The position numbers were made by a program, and so were the translations under genes. Below are positions 14,021 through 22,630 of a DNA stretch of 33,498 nt, one piece after another. Position 1 is the stretch's first letter; the number at the start of each line of letters is the position of its first letter. The notes beneath the pieces are model-generated. The model was not told where the DNA came from and ran no database searches. It worked only from the letters and a program-made list of their open reading frames with translations. The stretch is from Paludibacteraceae bacterium. Lineage in GTDB: Bacteria > Bacteroidota > Bacteroidia > Bacteroidales > Paludibacteraceae. The stretch covers positions 1 to 33,498 of the forward strand of contig JAKSNU010000017.1 in NCBI GenBank assembly GCA_024399535.1, given 5' to 3'.

Positions 14021-15199
14021 ATGATAACCATAACCTTGAAATCAGGAAAGGAAGATAACATAAGAAGATTCCATCCTTGGATTTTCTCAGGCGCAATAAA
14101 GAAATTTTCTGCCGAACCTGAGGAAGGCGAATTAGTTCGGGTCGAGAGTTCAAATCACGAATTCCTCGCCCTCGGGCATTACCAAATTGGCAGCATTGCT
14201 GTACGCATTCTATCATTCACCGATTGCCCTATTGACAGAGCCTTTTACAAGACAAAGATTGAGGCAGCAGCCACAATGCGACGTGCCATGGGACTACCTG
14301 ATGAACAGACAAATTCGTATCGCCTCGTTCATGGCGAAGGTGACGGATTGCCAGGTATGGTGGTTGACATTTATAATAATACAGCTGTGTTTCAAGCGCA
14401 TTCCATTGGCATTCACCTCATACGCGAAATGTTGGCAGAATTGATTACTGAAACTGTCAACGAAGTGACAAAAGTATATTATAAATCCGAAGGCACAATG
14501 CCTCATAAAGCAAAAGAGAAAGCACACGACGGATATATCATTGGAAATTTCGAACCGACAGACAACATTGCAACCGAAAATGGTCTTAGATTTCATGCAG
14601 ATTGGAGAGAAGGACAGAAAACAGGTTTTTTTCTTGATCAACGCGAAAACCGCTCATTGTTAGAACATTACTCAAACGGACGAAATGTATTGAATATGTT
14701 CTGCTACACTGGTGGATTCTCATTTTATGCACTTCGTGGTGGAGCTAAAATGGTACATTCTGTTGACGCATCTGACAAAGCAATCAACCTCGTTAAGAAA
14801 AATATTGAATTAAATTTCGGCAATGAACCACGCCACGAAGCTTTCGCCACCGATGCTTTTAAATTCATGGATAGCATTGATGACCGCTACGACCTCATAA
14901 TTTTAGACCCACCAGCTTTCGCCAAACATCGTGACGCACTGCACAATGCCTTGGTTGGTTACCGCAGATTGAATGCATTAGCTTTCAAGAAGATACGCAA
15001 GGGAGGCATCTTGTTCACATTCTCATGTTCGCAGGCAGTCAACCGCGAGCAGTTCCGCTTGGCAGTATTCTCAGCAGCAGCAATGTCAGGTCGTCATGTG
15101 CGGATATTACACCAGTTGACACAGCCAATCGACCATCCCGTGAACATCTACCACCCCGAAGGAGAATATTTGAAAGGATTAGTACTATATGTTGAATAA
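14021..15199 (+). CDS. RlmI-like class I rRNA methyltransferase (PUA + SAM domain)
   Basis: 392 residues, like E. coli RlmI (m5C1962 of 23S rRNA). Seen: N-terminal PUA domain (about 1-80: KSGKEDNIRRFHPWIFSGAI...FLALGHYQ), a central RNA-binding part with LVHGEGDGLPGMVVDIY, then the Rossmann methyltransferase: GFFLDQRENR, SAM site NVLNMFCYTGGFSFYALRGGA, VDASDKAINLVKKN, and catalytic-loop LIILDPPAFAK; late cysteine in FTFSCSQ fits the m5C mechanism. The exact target base is inferred from the family. Lies in an RNA-processing run with the exonuclease and RlmN. Confidence 0.9.
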   Translation: MITITLKSGKEDNIRRFHPWIFSGAIKKFSAEPEEGELVRVESSNHEFLALGHYQIGSIAVRILSFTDCPIDRAFYKTKIEAAATMRRAMGLPDEQTNSYRLVHGEGDGLPGMVVDIYNNTAVFQAHSIGIHLIREMLAELITETVNEVTKVYYKSEGTMPHKAKEKAHDGYIIGNFEPTDNIATENGLRFHADWREGQKTGFFLDQRENRSLLEHYSNGRNVLNMFCYTGGFSFYALRGGAKMVHSVDASDKAINLVKKNIELNFGNEPRHEAFATDAFKFMDSIDDRYDLIILDPPAFAKHRDALHNALVGYRRLNALAFKKIRKGGILFTFSCSQAVNREQFRLAVFSAAAMSGRHVRILHQLTQPIDHPVNIYHPEGEYLKGLVLYVE

Positions 15200-15201
15200 T
15201 T

Positions 15202-15645
15202 ATGAAAAGGTATTTTTTATTATTTTCAATGGTCATAATGGCAACAATATGCCATGGTCAGATTGAAAAAATAGTTGGTGAATGGTGCTCAATTGACGAC
15301 AAAATCAATGAGCCCGTATCAATTGTAAAAATTTTCAAAGCCACAAACGGAAAATATTATGGCAAAATAGTTCGCATTACCTATCCTGGCTACGAAAATG
15401 CCATATGCGAAAAATGCAAAGACGAACTGCATGGCAAACCGATGAAAGGTATGACTATAATATACGATATGGTATATGATGCCGAGAAACAACGTCTTGG
15501 TGGTGGCAAAGTGCTTGACCCTAATAATGGTAAATTCTACTATGGATTTATCTGGTACGATGCAAAAAAAGGAAAACTCATTCTGCGTGGTTCGTTAGAC
15601 AGCCATGGCATATTAGGTCGCTCGCAAGAATGGCAAAAACCATAA
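15202..15645 (+). CDS. DUF2147 domain protein, exported
   Basis: 147 residues. Seen: signal peptide (MKRYFLLFSMVIMATICHGQ), then a single DUF2147 domain: GEWCSIDDK, VKIFKATNGKYYGKIVRI, the CxxC-containing ENAICEKCKD, GMTIIYDMVYDAEKQRLGGGKVLDPNNGKFYYGFIW, and a final LILRGSLDSHGILGRSQEW. The family folds as a small lipocalin-like barrel of unknown role in the periplasm. It starts two bases after the methyltransferase stop and is followed three bases later by rlmN, so it is co-transcribed with cytoplasmic RNA-modification genes; no functional link is evident. Confidence 0.9.
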   Translation: MKRYFLLFSMVIMATICHGQIEKIVGEWCSIDDKINEPVSIVKIFKATNGKYYGKIVRITYPGYENAICEKCKDELHGKPMKGMTIIYDMVYDAEKQRLGGGKVLDPNNGKFYYGFIWYDAKKGKLILRGSLDSHGILGRSQEWQKP

Positions 15646-15648
15646 AAC

Positions 15649-16656
15649 ATGGAACTTATAACAACACAAAATGAAATAAAACAAATTGTCACCAAATTCG
15701 GTGCAAAACCTTTTGTAGCCAAACAGATAACTGATTGGCTATACAAAAAGCGCGTTCACGATATCGAAGAGATGACAAACATATCTAAATCATTGCGCGA
15801 GACACTAACCAAGAAATGCACCATAGGTTTAGATGCCCCTGTTTGGTCTGCACGCTCGGTTGACGGAACTTCGAAATATCTATTCGAAACATCTCACGGA
15901 CCAGTCGAGACAGTATTTATTCCTGATGAAAATCGAGGCACGCTCTGTGTGTCATGTCAGGTAGGATGCAAAATGAACTGTCAATTCTGTATGACTGGGA
16001 AACAAGGATGGAACGGCAATCTCACTGTCACCGAAATCATGAACCAAATAATGTCTGTTCCAGAATCCAAGCAACTGACAAACATTGTGTTTATGGGTAT
16101 GGGCGAGCCGATGGACAACCTCGACGAAGTGATGAAAGCTATCGAAATTCTGACATCTGAATGGGGATTCGGCTGGAGTCCTCATCGCATAACCGTTTCT
16201 ACCGTAGGCATCATTCCTGCAATGGAACGTTTCTTGAAAGAATCAGAATGTCATCTTGCTATTTCAATGCACAATCCTTTCTCAGAAGAACGGTCTGAAA
16301 TTATGCCTATTGAAAAACGCTACCCTATCAGCGAAGTTATCGACATCATACGCAAATACGACTGGACTCACCAAAGGCGCGTTTCGTTCGAATACATATT
16401 AATTAGCGGACACAATGACACACCTCGCCATACAGCTGAGATAATCAAGCTAACCAAAGGATTGGAATGCCGTGTAAATCTCATTCGCTGGCATGCCATT
16501 CCAGGACAGGACCTACACAGCCCTGACGAAGTCAAGATGGTTGCTTTCCGCGACCGCTTGTCAGCCAATGGGACAACCTGCACCATTCGACGATCGCGAG
16601 GCGAAGACATACAGGCAGCATGCGGATTGCTATCTTCTAATCATAAACATATATAA
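15649..16656 (+). CDS. rlmN: 23S rRNA (adenine2503-C2)-methyltransferase RlmN
   Basis: 335 residues. Radical SAM enzyme that methylates C2 of A2503 in 23S rRNA and A37 of some tRNAs. Seen: N-terminal helix bundle (about 1-65), the [4Fe-4S] motif CKMNCQFC (C107, C111, C114; CxxxCxxC as in RlmN/Cfr), MGMGEPMDN, STVGIIP, and the C-terminal methyl-carrier cysteine in QAACGLLS (C325). The other conserved Cys lies in TTCTIRRSRGED. All catalytic residues are present. Cfr, the resistance relative, is less likely given this housekeeping setting. Confidence 0.95.
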   Translation: MELITTQNEIKQIVTKFGAKPFVAKQITDWLYKKRVHDIEEMTNISKSLRETLTKKCTIGLDAPVWSARSVDGTSKYLFETSHGPVETVFIPDENRGTLCVSCQVGCKMNCQFCMTGKQGWNGNLTVTEIMNQIMSVPESKQLTNIVFMGMGEPMDNLDEVMKAIEILTSEWGFGWSPHRITVSTVGIIPAMERFLKESECHLAISMHNPFSEERSEIMPIEKRYPISEVIDIIRKYDWTHQRRVSFEYILISGHNDTPRHTAEIIKLTKGLECRVNLIRWHAIPGQDLHSPDEVKMVAFRDRLSANGTTCTIRRSRGEDIQAACGLLSSNHKHI

Positions 16657-16658
16657 TT

Positions 16659-17279
16659 ATGAGAAAACTATTTTTCACACTAATGGTTGCAGCAGCAATG
16701 ACTGCATGTTGCAACAACAAGACAGACGAGACTGCCGAACCAGAGCCAATTGATTCATCAGCAATCGTTTTGAACAACATTGCACAACGCAAGTCGGTAC
16801 GCCATTTCACCAACGAACCTGTTGCTGAAGAACAACTCAAGACGTTGGCACGCGCAGCCATGGCAGCTCCAACAGCATGCAACAAGCAACCTTGGGCAAT
16901 TGTAGCTATCAACGACCGCACATTGATGGATTCGCTCTGCGCTGCACTACCATATGCCAAGATGTTAGAACAGTCACAGGCCGCAATGGTTGTCTGCGGA
17001 GATATGACAAAGACGTTAGAAGGCGATGGACAACAATTCTGGATTCAAGATTGTTCCGCAGCAACGGAAAACCTGCTATTGGCAGCAGAGTCAATGGGAC
17101 TCGGAGCCGTATGGACTGCCGTTTATCCAGATGCTGAGAAAATTGCTTCAGTGACACACGTACTGAACCTCCCTTCAAATCTCATTCCATTAAATGTCAT
17201 ACCAATAGGCCATCCCACAGGCGAGGATATGCCAAAAGACAAATGGCTTGACGAGAATTTTCATATGAACAAATACTAA
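16659..17279 (+). CDS. Nitroreductase-family lipoprotein
   Basis: 206 residues. Seen: an N-terminal lipoprotein signal with lipobox MTAC (Cys17), then a complete nitroreductase fold: IAQRKSVRHFTNEPV (FMN phosphate contact), AAMAAPTACNKQPW, QDCSAATENLLLAAESMGLGAVW and NVIPIGHP near the end. Such enzymes bind FMN and reduce nitro, quinone or related groups with NAD(P)H. The lipobox would place the enzyme outside the cytoplasm, where reduced nicotinamide is absent; either it uses another donor or acts differently. Last gene of the exonuclease-rlmN run, followed by a terminator hairpin. Confidence 0.88.
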   Translation: MRKLFFTLMVAAAMTACCNNKTDETAEPEPIDSSAIVLNNIAQRKSVRHFTNEPVAEEQLKTLARAAMAAPTACNKQPWAIVAINDRTLMDSLCAALPYAKMLEQSQAAMVVCGDMTKTLEGDGQQFWIQDCSAATENLLLAAESMGLGAVWTAVYPDAEKIASVTHVLNLPSNLIPLNVIPIGHPTGEDMPKDKWLDENFHMNKY

Positions 17280-17285
17280 AAATAA

Positions 17286-17316
17286 AAGGTGCTTCCCCAA
17301 AAGGAAAGCACCTTAT
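17286..17316 (+). terminator. Terminator after the nitroreductase gene
   Basis: AAGGTGCTTCC pairs with GGAAAGCACCTT apart from one bulged base, around loop CCAAAA, followed by ATTAATT. It separates this plus-strand run from the convergent HTH gene. Confidence 0.75.
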
Positions 17317-17336
17317 TAATTCCACTAAGTTAATTA

Positions 17337-17585
17337 TTATTTCTCAGACAATATTTTTTTGGCTTTTTCGAGTATAGTAGTATCGTCAAGAGTTACCAAA
17401 CCACCATCAGGACCAGGTTCTATGTGTACACCACACCCCTGACCATTTTCAAACTTCTGAGCACCGAAATAATTACGAACAGTGTCAGCCTCTATTCCCA
17501 ACTCATCTGCAATTTTCTGCATACTGCCGTGAGGAAGCGCATCTTTGATTTTGCGCAATTCATTGAAACTAAGTGTTATTGCCAT
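17337..17585 (-). CDS. Small HTH DNA-binding protein
   Basis: 82 residues from the ATG at 17585; the frame is open 21 codons further upstream, but that part overlaps the promoter. Seen: helix-turn-helix MQKIADELGIEADTVRNYFG, preceded by SFNELRKIKDALPHGS, then a short conserved tail HIEPGPDGGLVTLDDTTILEKAKKIL. Close relatives of this length are widespread in Bacteroidetes as short DNA-binding proteins without effector domain; role unknown. Monocistronic, with its own promoter 38 bases upstream and a convergent terminator downstream. Confidence 0.85.
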   Translation of the reverse strand: MAITLSFNELRKIKDALPHGSMQKIADELGIEADTVRNYFGAQKFENGQGCGVHIEPGPDGGLVTLDDTTILEKAKKILSEK

Positions 17586-17622
17586 AATTGTATAAAAAAA
17601 TATTATTGTTAATTTTGATGTT

Positions 17623-17631
17623 CCAAAGGTA
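17623..17631 (-). promoter_or_regulatory. Promoter -7 box for the small HTH gene
   Basis: Minus-strand TACCTTTGG, 38 bases before the ATG at 17585. It overlaps the codons of the longer alternative start and therefore supports the shorter one. Confidence 0.6.
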
Positions 17632-17673
17632 ATAATTATTTCGGACATTGCAAAATATTTTGCAAAATATTTT

Positions 17674-18312
17674 TCACATATTTGTCAGTGCAAAAGTAAT
17701 TATCGCCATCACAATCAGCAAATAAGTGATACACAGCGGTATAACCTGGTGATTAGAAAGACTAAGTCTATATCTAAAACGACTAAATAGATAATATACA
17801 AGCAACCCAATGGCAATTCCAAGCAAAGCTCCACAAATGATATCACCAAAATAATGCACTCCGAGGTAAATCCTGCTCCACATATTCAACAGAGTCCATG
17901 TTGACATTATTGCTATATAAATCCAGTTTCTAAAGACTAATGCCGTAAAAACCACTATTGAGACAGTATTCGAAGCATGCGAGGAGCAAAATCCGTACAT
18001 ACCTCCGACATAATCGTTCACAATATGCACCTGTCCCTCAAGCGATGGTTCATGAGTAGGTCTCAATCGACACACAGAATGTTTTATCAATGATGACGTT
18101 TGGTCAGCCAGCAAAATACACAGTCCTATGCCAGCCAATACAAACAGCATCATTTTCCAATCTCTAACTTTCCATATAGTGATTGACAACACTAAAAGCA
18201 AAGGCAACCATACCCACGTAGCTGTAAACATAAAAAAGAATCCGTCGCCGAACGACGAATTCCAACCATTTATTGCGAGTGTCAACACCCTGTCAAATTC
18301 TAATATTCCCAT
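17674..18312 (-). CDS. PAP2-type membrane phosphatase
   Basis: 212 residues, about six hydrophobic segments. Seen: the three PAP2 signatures in order: KHSVCRLRP (KX6RP), GFCSSHASN (variant of PSGH with the catalytic His) and SRIYLGVHYFGD (SRX5HX3D). Family members hydrolyse phosphatidic acid, undecaprenyl pyrophosphate or phosphatidylglycerol phosphate at the outer face of the inner membrane; which substrate cannot be told. It begins 4 bases after batE ends and is probably the last gene of the moxR-bat run. Confidence 0.92.
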   Translation of the reverse strand: MGILEFDRVLTLAINGWNSSFGDGFFFMFTATWVWLPLLLVLSITIWKVRDWKMMLFVLAGIGLCILLADQTSSLIKHSVCRLRPTHEPSLEGQVHIVNDYVGGMYGFCSSHASNTVSIVVFTALVFRNWIYIAIMSTWTLLNMWSRIYLGVHYFGDIICGALLGIAIGLLVYYLFSRFRYRLSLSNHQVIPLCITYLLIVMAIITFALTNM

Positions 18313-18316
18313 TTCG

Positions 18317-19066
18317 TCAAATTATGGTGTAAGTTGATGTCCGTATCCACCCAATATTTCCATCCTCAATACGTATCTCGCTCCATTCTCCTATAGTAGA
18401 TTTCACAAACACTTTAGTACCCTCGTGTATGACAAACACCTCAGTACCTCCGCTATCTGGAGTGCTTTTAGCAGTCTCGCTTCCGACCATCAATATGGCA
18501 GCTCGATTATTTTCTGTCATATTATATGATTTAATAGCATGGCAAACTGACAACACAGAACAAACAAACATGAATATGAACAATCCAAATCCAGTCTTAC
18601 GTAGAATTATATTTTTACCGAATCTGAACACCAAGAAACAAACCATAGCGAACAAGAACAAGGATAGACTCAAATATGCCCAAACATTCGATCGGAACAA
18701 CATGGTCATATCCTCATACCATTTGACAACAAAAAACGTCTCTATTTTATCAATCTTATCAGTTTTTGTAAGATTTGCAAATTCGAGATTATACTTTATG
18801 TCATCATTCGAAGGGTCAAGGCGCAAAGCTCGTTCGTAAAAGAGGATAGCCTTACCTGTATATCCCGCTTTGAGCAATGCATTAGCATAATTATAATACA
18901 ATGGAGCAGATTCACCACTAACCGTCAGTTTTTCATAAATAGCAACGGCTGTCTCGTAATCACGTGCCGCATATGTTTTTTCAGCTTGCCGCCATAATGC
19001 GTCAATATTTTCCGCATTAACCATTATCGGCAGAAAACACAATATTAATATATATAACTTCTTCAT
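18317..19066 (-). CDS. batE: BatE-like TPR/SH3 membrane protein
   Basis: 249 residues. Seen: signal peptide (1-18), two TPR units (about 22-95: ALWRQAEKTYAARDYETAVAIYEKL, APLYYNYANALLKAGYTGKAILFYERALRLDPSNDDIKYNLEFA), two membrane segments (about 128-148, 156-175) and a C-terminal bacterial SH3-like domain (VFVIHEGTKVFVKSTIGEWSEIRIEDGNIGWIRTS). This is the BatE layout, part of the Bat aerotolerance system. It overlaps batD by four bases. Confidence 0.9.
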   Translation of the reverse strand: MKKLYILILCFLPIMVNAENIDALWRQAEKTYAARDYETAVAIYEKLTVSGESAPLYYNYANALLKAGYTGKAILFYERALRLDPSNDDIKYNLEFANLTKTDKIDKIETFFVVKWYEDMTMLFRSNVWAYLSLSLFLFAMVCFLVFRFGKNIILRKTGFGLFIFMFVCSVLSVCHAIKSYNMTENNRAAILMVGSETAKSTPDSGGTEVFVIHEGTKVFVKSTIGEWSEIRIEDGNIGWIRTSTYTII

Positions 19067-20907
19067 TTTCGTATTTGGTTATCCAATTCTGATATTACAT
19101 CTATTGCTTCACGATATGTTTTGTCCATAGCAGTCTTGACATCTCCGACTGGCGCATAACGCTGGAACTCACACTCGTTGAGCAATTCGACAAATCTGAC
19201 CGTCATCTCTTCGGAAACTCCACGCTGGGCAAGACTTGCAGAAATATTCTCTTTATTGAGATCTGCGACTGGCATTGATAGTTTATCAGAAACATATCCC
19301 CAAAGTGCCTTGAGCACTTCGTCGTAGAATACTTCGCGATTACCAGCACGCCACTCACGATCAGCGATTTTCAAACGTTTGCGAGCCATCTTGTTAGCCT
19401 TTCGGTTCTTCATAAGTGCCACATTGGCATTATCAGCTGCCTGTTTACGGAATAGTATCACAAGCAATGCCGTAACAATAAGCATAACAACAAAACTCAA
19501 CCAATAAAATGGAGTGTTCACGATGAACGACTCAGGTTTACGGATATTCGGACTTCCTGTATTCAGATAATGAATATCCTTTGCAAGCATCTCAACTTTC
19601 TCCTGTTCACGTGCATTGAGCACAGCGCCACCACTCTCTTCCTCCTCGCCCTCACCTTTTAGTATTTTGAAATTCATATCGCCCGTTTGGAGCGTTTTAT
19701 ATGTATTGCTGTTCACATCAAAATACGAAAGAGATGCACTCGGAATAGTAAATTCGCCATTATGACGTGGAATGACAAGATACTCAATAATCTTTGTTCC
19801 AGACTGTCCATTCGCTGAAGTTTTGAAATTATTTGTAACTTTTGGTTCATAGGTCTCGAAATCCATTGGGAAATTCAATTCTGGAGCATTAAGTATCTTC
19901 ATATTGCCAGAACCGGTCAATGTCAGTTTAATAGTGATTGGTTGATTCGATTTAACCTCGGTTGCAGAAACATTCTTGCTCATCTGCAACGAGCCTACAA
20001 TACCGCTAAAATCAGCAGGTTTCGGTTTAGGCAATGGAGTGACTATGATATCTGTTTTAGTTGTAGAAAGCTCTTTCTGCACATCTTGATACGACTCAAA
20101 GAAACTATCAAAGAAACTGCGGGACTGACGTTGTACCCTCACACGAACATCCACCACGCATTTGAAACGATCGATTGCCAAAGTGCCAGCATGTTGTGGA
20201 AACAATACGCCTTTATATATTTCGTAGGTCAAATATTGTGAACCATTATAACTTTCCCGTTGCAAACCGCGTTCCTTTGGCAACTCAATTTCCTGCACCA
20301 TGAAATCCTTGAAATCAGGCAGTTTCACATCCTCAAAGCCAACAATATCTTCTTTAGAATACAATTTGTAGGTTACTAATATCGCCTCTTGCTCCATGAC
20401 CTTTGTCCTTGATATTATGGCTCTTACAAACAATCTATCAGCAGATGTGGCATTTCCAGCAGACGAAGTCCCCTGACCACGGCCGCTCGAACCTCCGCCA
20501 CCCTGCGAAGCAGCTGCTGCCTTATCTTCAGGTAAAACTTTAATAGTAAGTGCGTTGGAATTATATTTTTGACCATCGACGACTATTGAGGCTGATGGAA
20601 TAGTAAACGTTCCCTGACTATTCGCCTGAATGGTATATGTATATCTAATTTCTTTCGAAGATGTAATCTTTCCGTTGATAATTGTAGTACTCGATGATGT
20701 TGAAGTGTATGGACCTGCCAAGACTTCAAAACCATTGAGCGACGGCAATCGGAAATCTTTGCCTGTCTCATTGACAGTATAAACAAGTTGAAAAGCCTGC
20801 CCTGCGCCAACAGAATTAGGAGCCGATGCTTTAAACGACACCCCTTCTGCCGACACAAAGCCAATTGAGCTAACTATCAACAATAATGACAATAAAATCT
20901 TTTTCAT
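19063..20907 (-). CDS. batD: BatD, periplasmic Ig-like membrane protein
   Basis: 614 residues from the ATG at 20907 (MKKILLSLLL); the frame is open three codons earlier, inside batC. Seen: signal peptide; tandem beta-sandwich domains starting VSFKASAPNSVGAGQAFQLVYTVNETG, followed by SADRLFVRAIISRTKVMEQEAILVTYKLYS and SVKSNQPITIKLTLTGSGNMK-type segments; a membrane helix near 470 (FYWLSFVVMLIVTALLVILF); a cytoplasmic basic region with ADREWRAGNREVFYDEVLKALWGYVSDKL. The BatD/oxygen-tolerance family is thought to form the exported part of the Bat complex. Sits between batC and batE. Confidence 0.93.
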   Translation of the reverse strand: MKKILLSLLLIVSSIGFVSAEGVSFKASAPNSVGAGQAFQLVYTVNETGKDFRLPSLNGFEVLAGPYTSTSSSTTIINGKITSSKEIRYTYTIQANSQGTFTIPSASIVVDGQKYNSNALTIKVLPEDKAAAASQGGGGSSGRGQGTSSAGNATSADRLFVRAIISRTKVMEQEAILVTYKLYSKEDIVGFEDVKLPDFKDFMVQEIELPKERGLQRESYNGSQYLTYEIYKGVLFPQHAGTLAIDRFKCVVDVRVRVQRQSRSFFDSFFESYQDVQKELSTTKTDIIVTPLPKPKPADFSGIVGSLQMSKNVSATEVKSNQPITIKLTLTGSGNMKILNAPELNFPMDFETYEPKVTNNFKTSANGQSGTKIIEYLVIPRHNGEFTIPSASLSYFDVNSNTYKTLQTGDMNFKILKGEGEEEESGGAVLNAREQEKVEMLAKDIHYLNTGSPNIRKPESFIVNTPFYWLSFVVMLIVTALLVILFRKQAADNANVALMKNRKANKMARKRLKIADREWRAGNREVFYDEVLKALWGYVSDKLSMPVADLNKENISASLAQRGVSEEMTVRFVELLNECEFQRYAPVGDVKTAMDKTYREAIDVISELDNQIRK

Positions 20908-20909
20908 AT

Positions 20910-21602
20910 TTACCAATCTTTTTCTACTCTTCTACGTGAACCAGACTTAGCCCTGTTCACTTTATCTTGGGTATCTTTTTCATCTTGACGCAAAGCTTGA
21001 AGGATACGTTCAGCGTCCTCTTTACTCATCTCATTTTCTTTTGGTTGCTGATTCTGCTGTTGTTGCTGCTGGTCTTGGTTTTGTTGCTGCTGGTCTTGAT
21101 TCTGTTGTTGCTGTTGCTGCTGATCCTGATTTTGTTGTTGCTGCTGTTGGTCTTGATTCTGTTGTTGTTGCTGTTGTTGCAACATCCTTTTTGCAACAGC
21201 ATAGTTGTAACGTGTCTCGTCATCATTAGGATTATTTCTTAAGGCCTGTTTGTATGCCTCAAGAGCTTCCTTCGGCTTAGCTACACGGAGATATGTATTG
21301 CCTAAATTGTGATAAATCTTTGCAATACGCATTTTGTCATCGCCTGCAAAATTCAACGTATGAAGATATTGTTTCTCGGCATCGTCAAATTTTTCACGAC
21401 GATAGAGGGTATTAGCGAGGTCGTAATTCGCTGCGAAACTTGAAGGATTGCGATCCAATGCCTTACGATATAATATTTCAGCCTCGACATACTCTTTTTT
21501 CTTATAATGCTTATTACCCTGACTCACCTCACGATATTCATATTGCGCCACTGCGGGCAATGCGAATATCAACGTCAGCAACATCAAAAAATATCTTCTC
21601 AT
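20910..21602 (-). CDS. batC: BatC-like TPR protein with Q-rich tail
   Basis: 230 residues. Seen: signal peptide (1-19, ...FALPAVAQ), TPR units from about 24 to 137 (VSQGNKHYKKKEYVEAEILYRKALDRNPSSF, YHNLGNTYLRVAKPKEALEAYKQALRNNPND), then a glutamine-rich tract at 142-186 built of Q4-7 blocks joined by NQD, and a charged C-terminus ending KSGSRRRVEKDW. TPR Bat proteins are taken to hold partners together in the periplasm. Overlaps batB by four bases. Confidence 0.9.
   Translation of the reverse strand: MRRYFLMLLTLIFALPAVAQYEYREVSQGNKHYKKKEYVEAEILYRKALDRNPSSFAANYDLANTLYRREKFDDAEKQYLHTLNFAGDDKMRIAKIYHNLGNTYLRVAKPKEALEAYKQALRNNPNDDETRYNYAVAKRMLQQQQQQQNQDQQQQQQNQDQQQQQQQNQDQQQQNQDQQQQQQNQQPKENEMSKEDAERILQALRQDEKDTQDKVNRAKSGSRRRVEKDW
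21045..21179 (-). repeat. Coding CAG/CAA low-complexity repeat in batC
   Basis: About 135 bases coding five glutamine blocks (7, 6, 7, 4 and 6 residues) separated by NQD or NQ. The unit lengths are multiples of three, so changes in copy number would lengthen or shorten the tract without shifting the frame. Confidence 0.9.
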
Positions 21603-22624
21603 TTCTCGAACAATTTTATCTTACTCAATCTGCCGTTCCTACGTCCCAGCAGAAAGAATTCTGCAACTAATAATACTAATGCCAACCATGCGAGGACATA
21701 GAATTTCTCATCATAATTCGAAAACGAAGTGACATCCATCTCGCCCTTCTGCATTTTGTCAATCTCGCCCATCAGCGTACGTAACGCTCTGTTTGAATTG
21801 GTTGCACGGACATAGACACCATTTCCAGCAGAAGCGACCTCACGACACATATCTTCGTTCAACTTTGTAACAACTACATTTCCACTACCGTCACGCCAGA
21901 AATCAGCACCTCCCTTGACTGGAATTGGCGACCCACTTGGCGACCCGAATCCTACCACATTCACCGTTATTCCCCGCTCTTCAGCAAGTTTAGCAGCAGC
22001 CACGGCATCATCCTCATGATTCTCTCCATCGGTGAGCAAAATAATTGTCCTTCCTATGTTTTCATTTTCCTCGCCGAACGATTTCACTGCCATATCCAAA
22101 GCCGTACCAATAGCTGTTCCTGGAATAGGGACAGAACCGGGATTTATAGTCTGAAGAAACATTTTGGCTGATACATTGTCCGACGATATTGGCATCTGCA
22201 CGTAGGCATCACCAGCAAAGATGATCAATCCTATTTTATCGTTCGCCATATTGTCAGTTAGTTTTGACAACATACGCTTTGCATTGTCCAAACGCGTAGG
22301 CGAAACGTCAGTTGCTCGCATCGAATTTGAAACGTCAAGCACAAACATTGCCTCAATACCCTTGGTTTTTGAAATCTCTTTTTTCGAACCGAATTGCGGA
22401 CGAGCTATGGCAAATATGAGCAATGTCAATGCCAACACACACAAACCGAACTTAATATGTTGACGCACCCTTGACATCTCCGGCATCAATTTCGACATCA
22501 GTTCCTCATCACCGAACCGACGAAGGTTACGTATCTTCCTGTAATACACAATAATGTACATAGCCACCAATGCGGCGACCACTATTAGAAGATACAACAT
22601 ATCGGTATTTGCAAATCTGAACAT
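21599..22624 (-). CDS. batB: BatB, von Willebrand factor A membrane protein
   Basis: 341 residues. Seen: two N-terminal membrane segments (about 9-27 and 56-74), a VWA domain with MIDAS motif FVLDVSNSMRATD (DxSxS), threonine and aspartate positions in PIPGTAIGTALDMAV and IILLTDGENHEDD, and a C-terminal membrane helix (VLAWLALVLLVAEFFLLG) followed by RR. The metal site looks complete. Forms the membrane-bound VWA pair with BatA. The gene starts six bases after the extra 137-aa gene. Confidence 0.92.
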   Translation of the reverse strand: MFRFANTDMLYLLIVVAALVAMYIIVYYRKIRNLRRFGDEELMSKLMPEMSRVRQHIKFGLCVLALTLLIFAIARPQFGSKKEISKTKGIEAMFVLDVSNSMRATDVSPTRLDNAKRMLSKLTDNMANDKIGLIIFAGDAYVQMPISSDNVSAKMFLQTINPGSVPIPGTAIGTALDMAVKSFGEENENIGRTIILLTDGENHEDDAVAAAKLAEERGITVNVVGFGSPSGSPIPVKGGADFWRDGSGNVVVTKLNEDMCREVASAGNGVYVRATNSNRALRTLMGEIDKMQKGEMDVTSFSNYDEKFYVLAWLALVLLVAEFFLLGRRNGRLSKIKLFEK

Positions 22625-22630
22625 AGTGAT

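Noticed and set aside
17586..17648. Longer N-terminus of the small HTH protein
   Set aside because: The extra codons cover the predicted promoter box at 17623-17631, and relatives as I recall them start at MAI(T/S)LSF.
20967..21242. Plus-strand frames with Leu/Ile or Val/Ala repeats, looking like a membrane protein
   Set aside because: They are translations of the complement of the glutamine repeat in batC and have no independent support.
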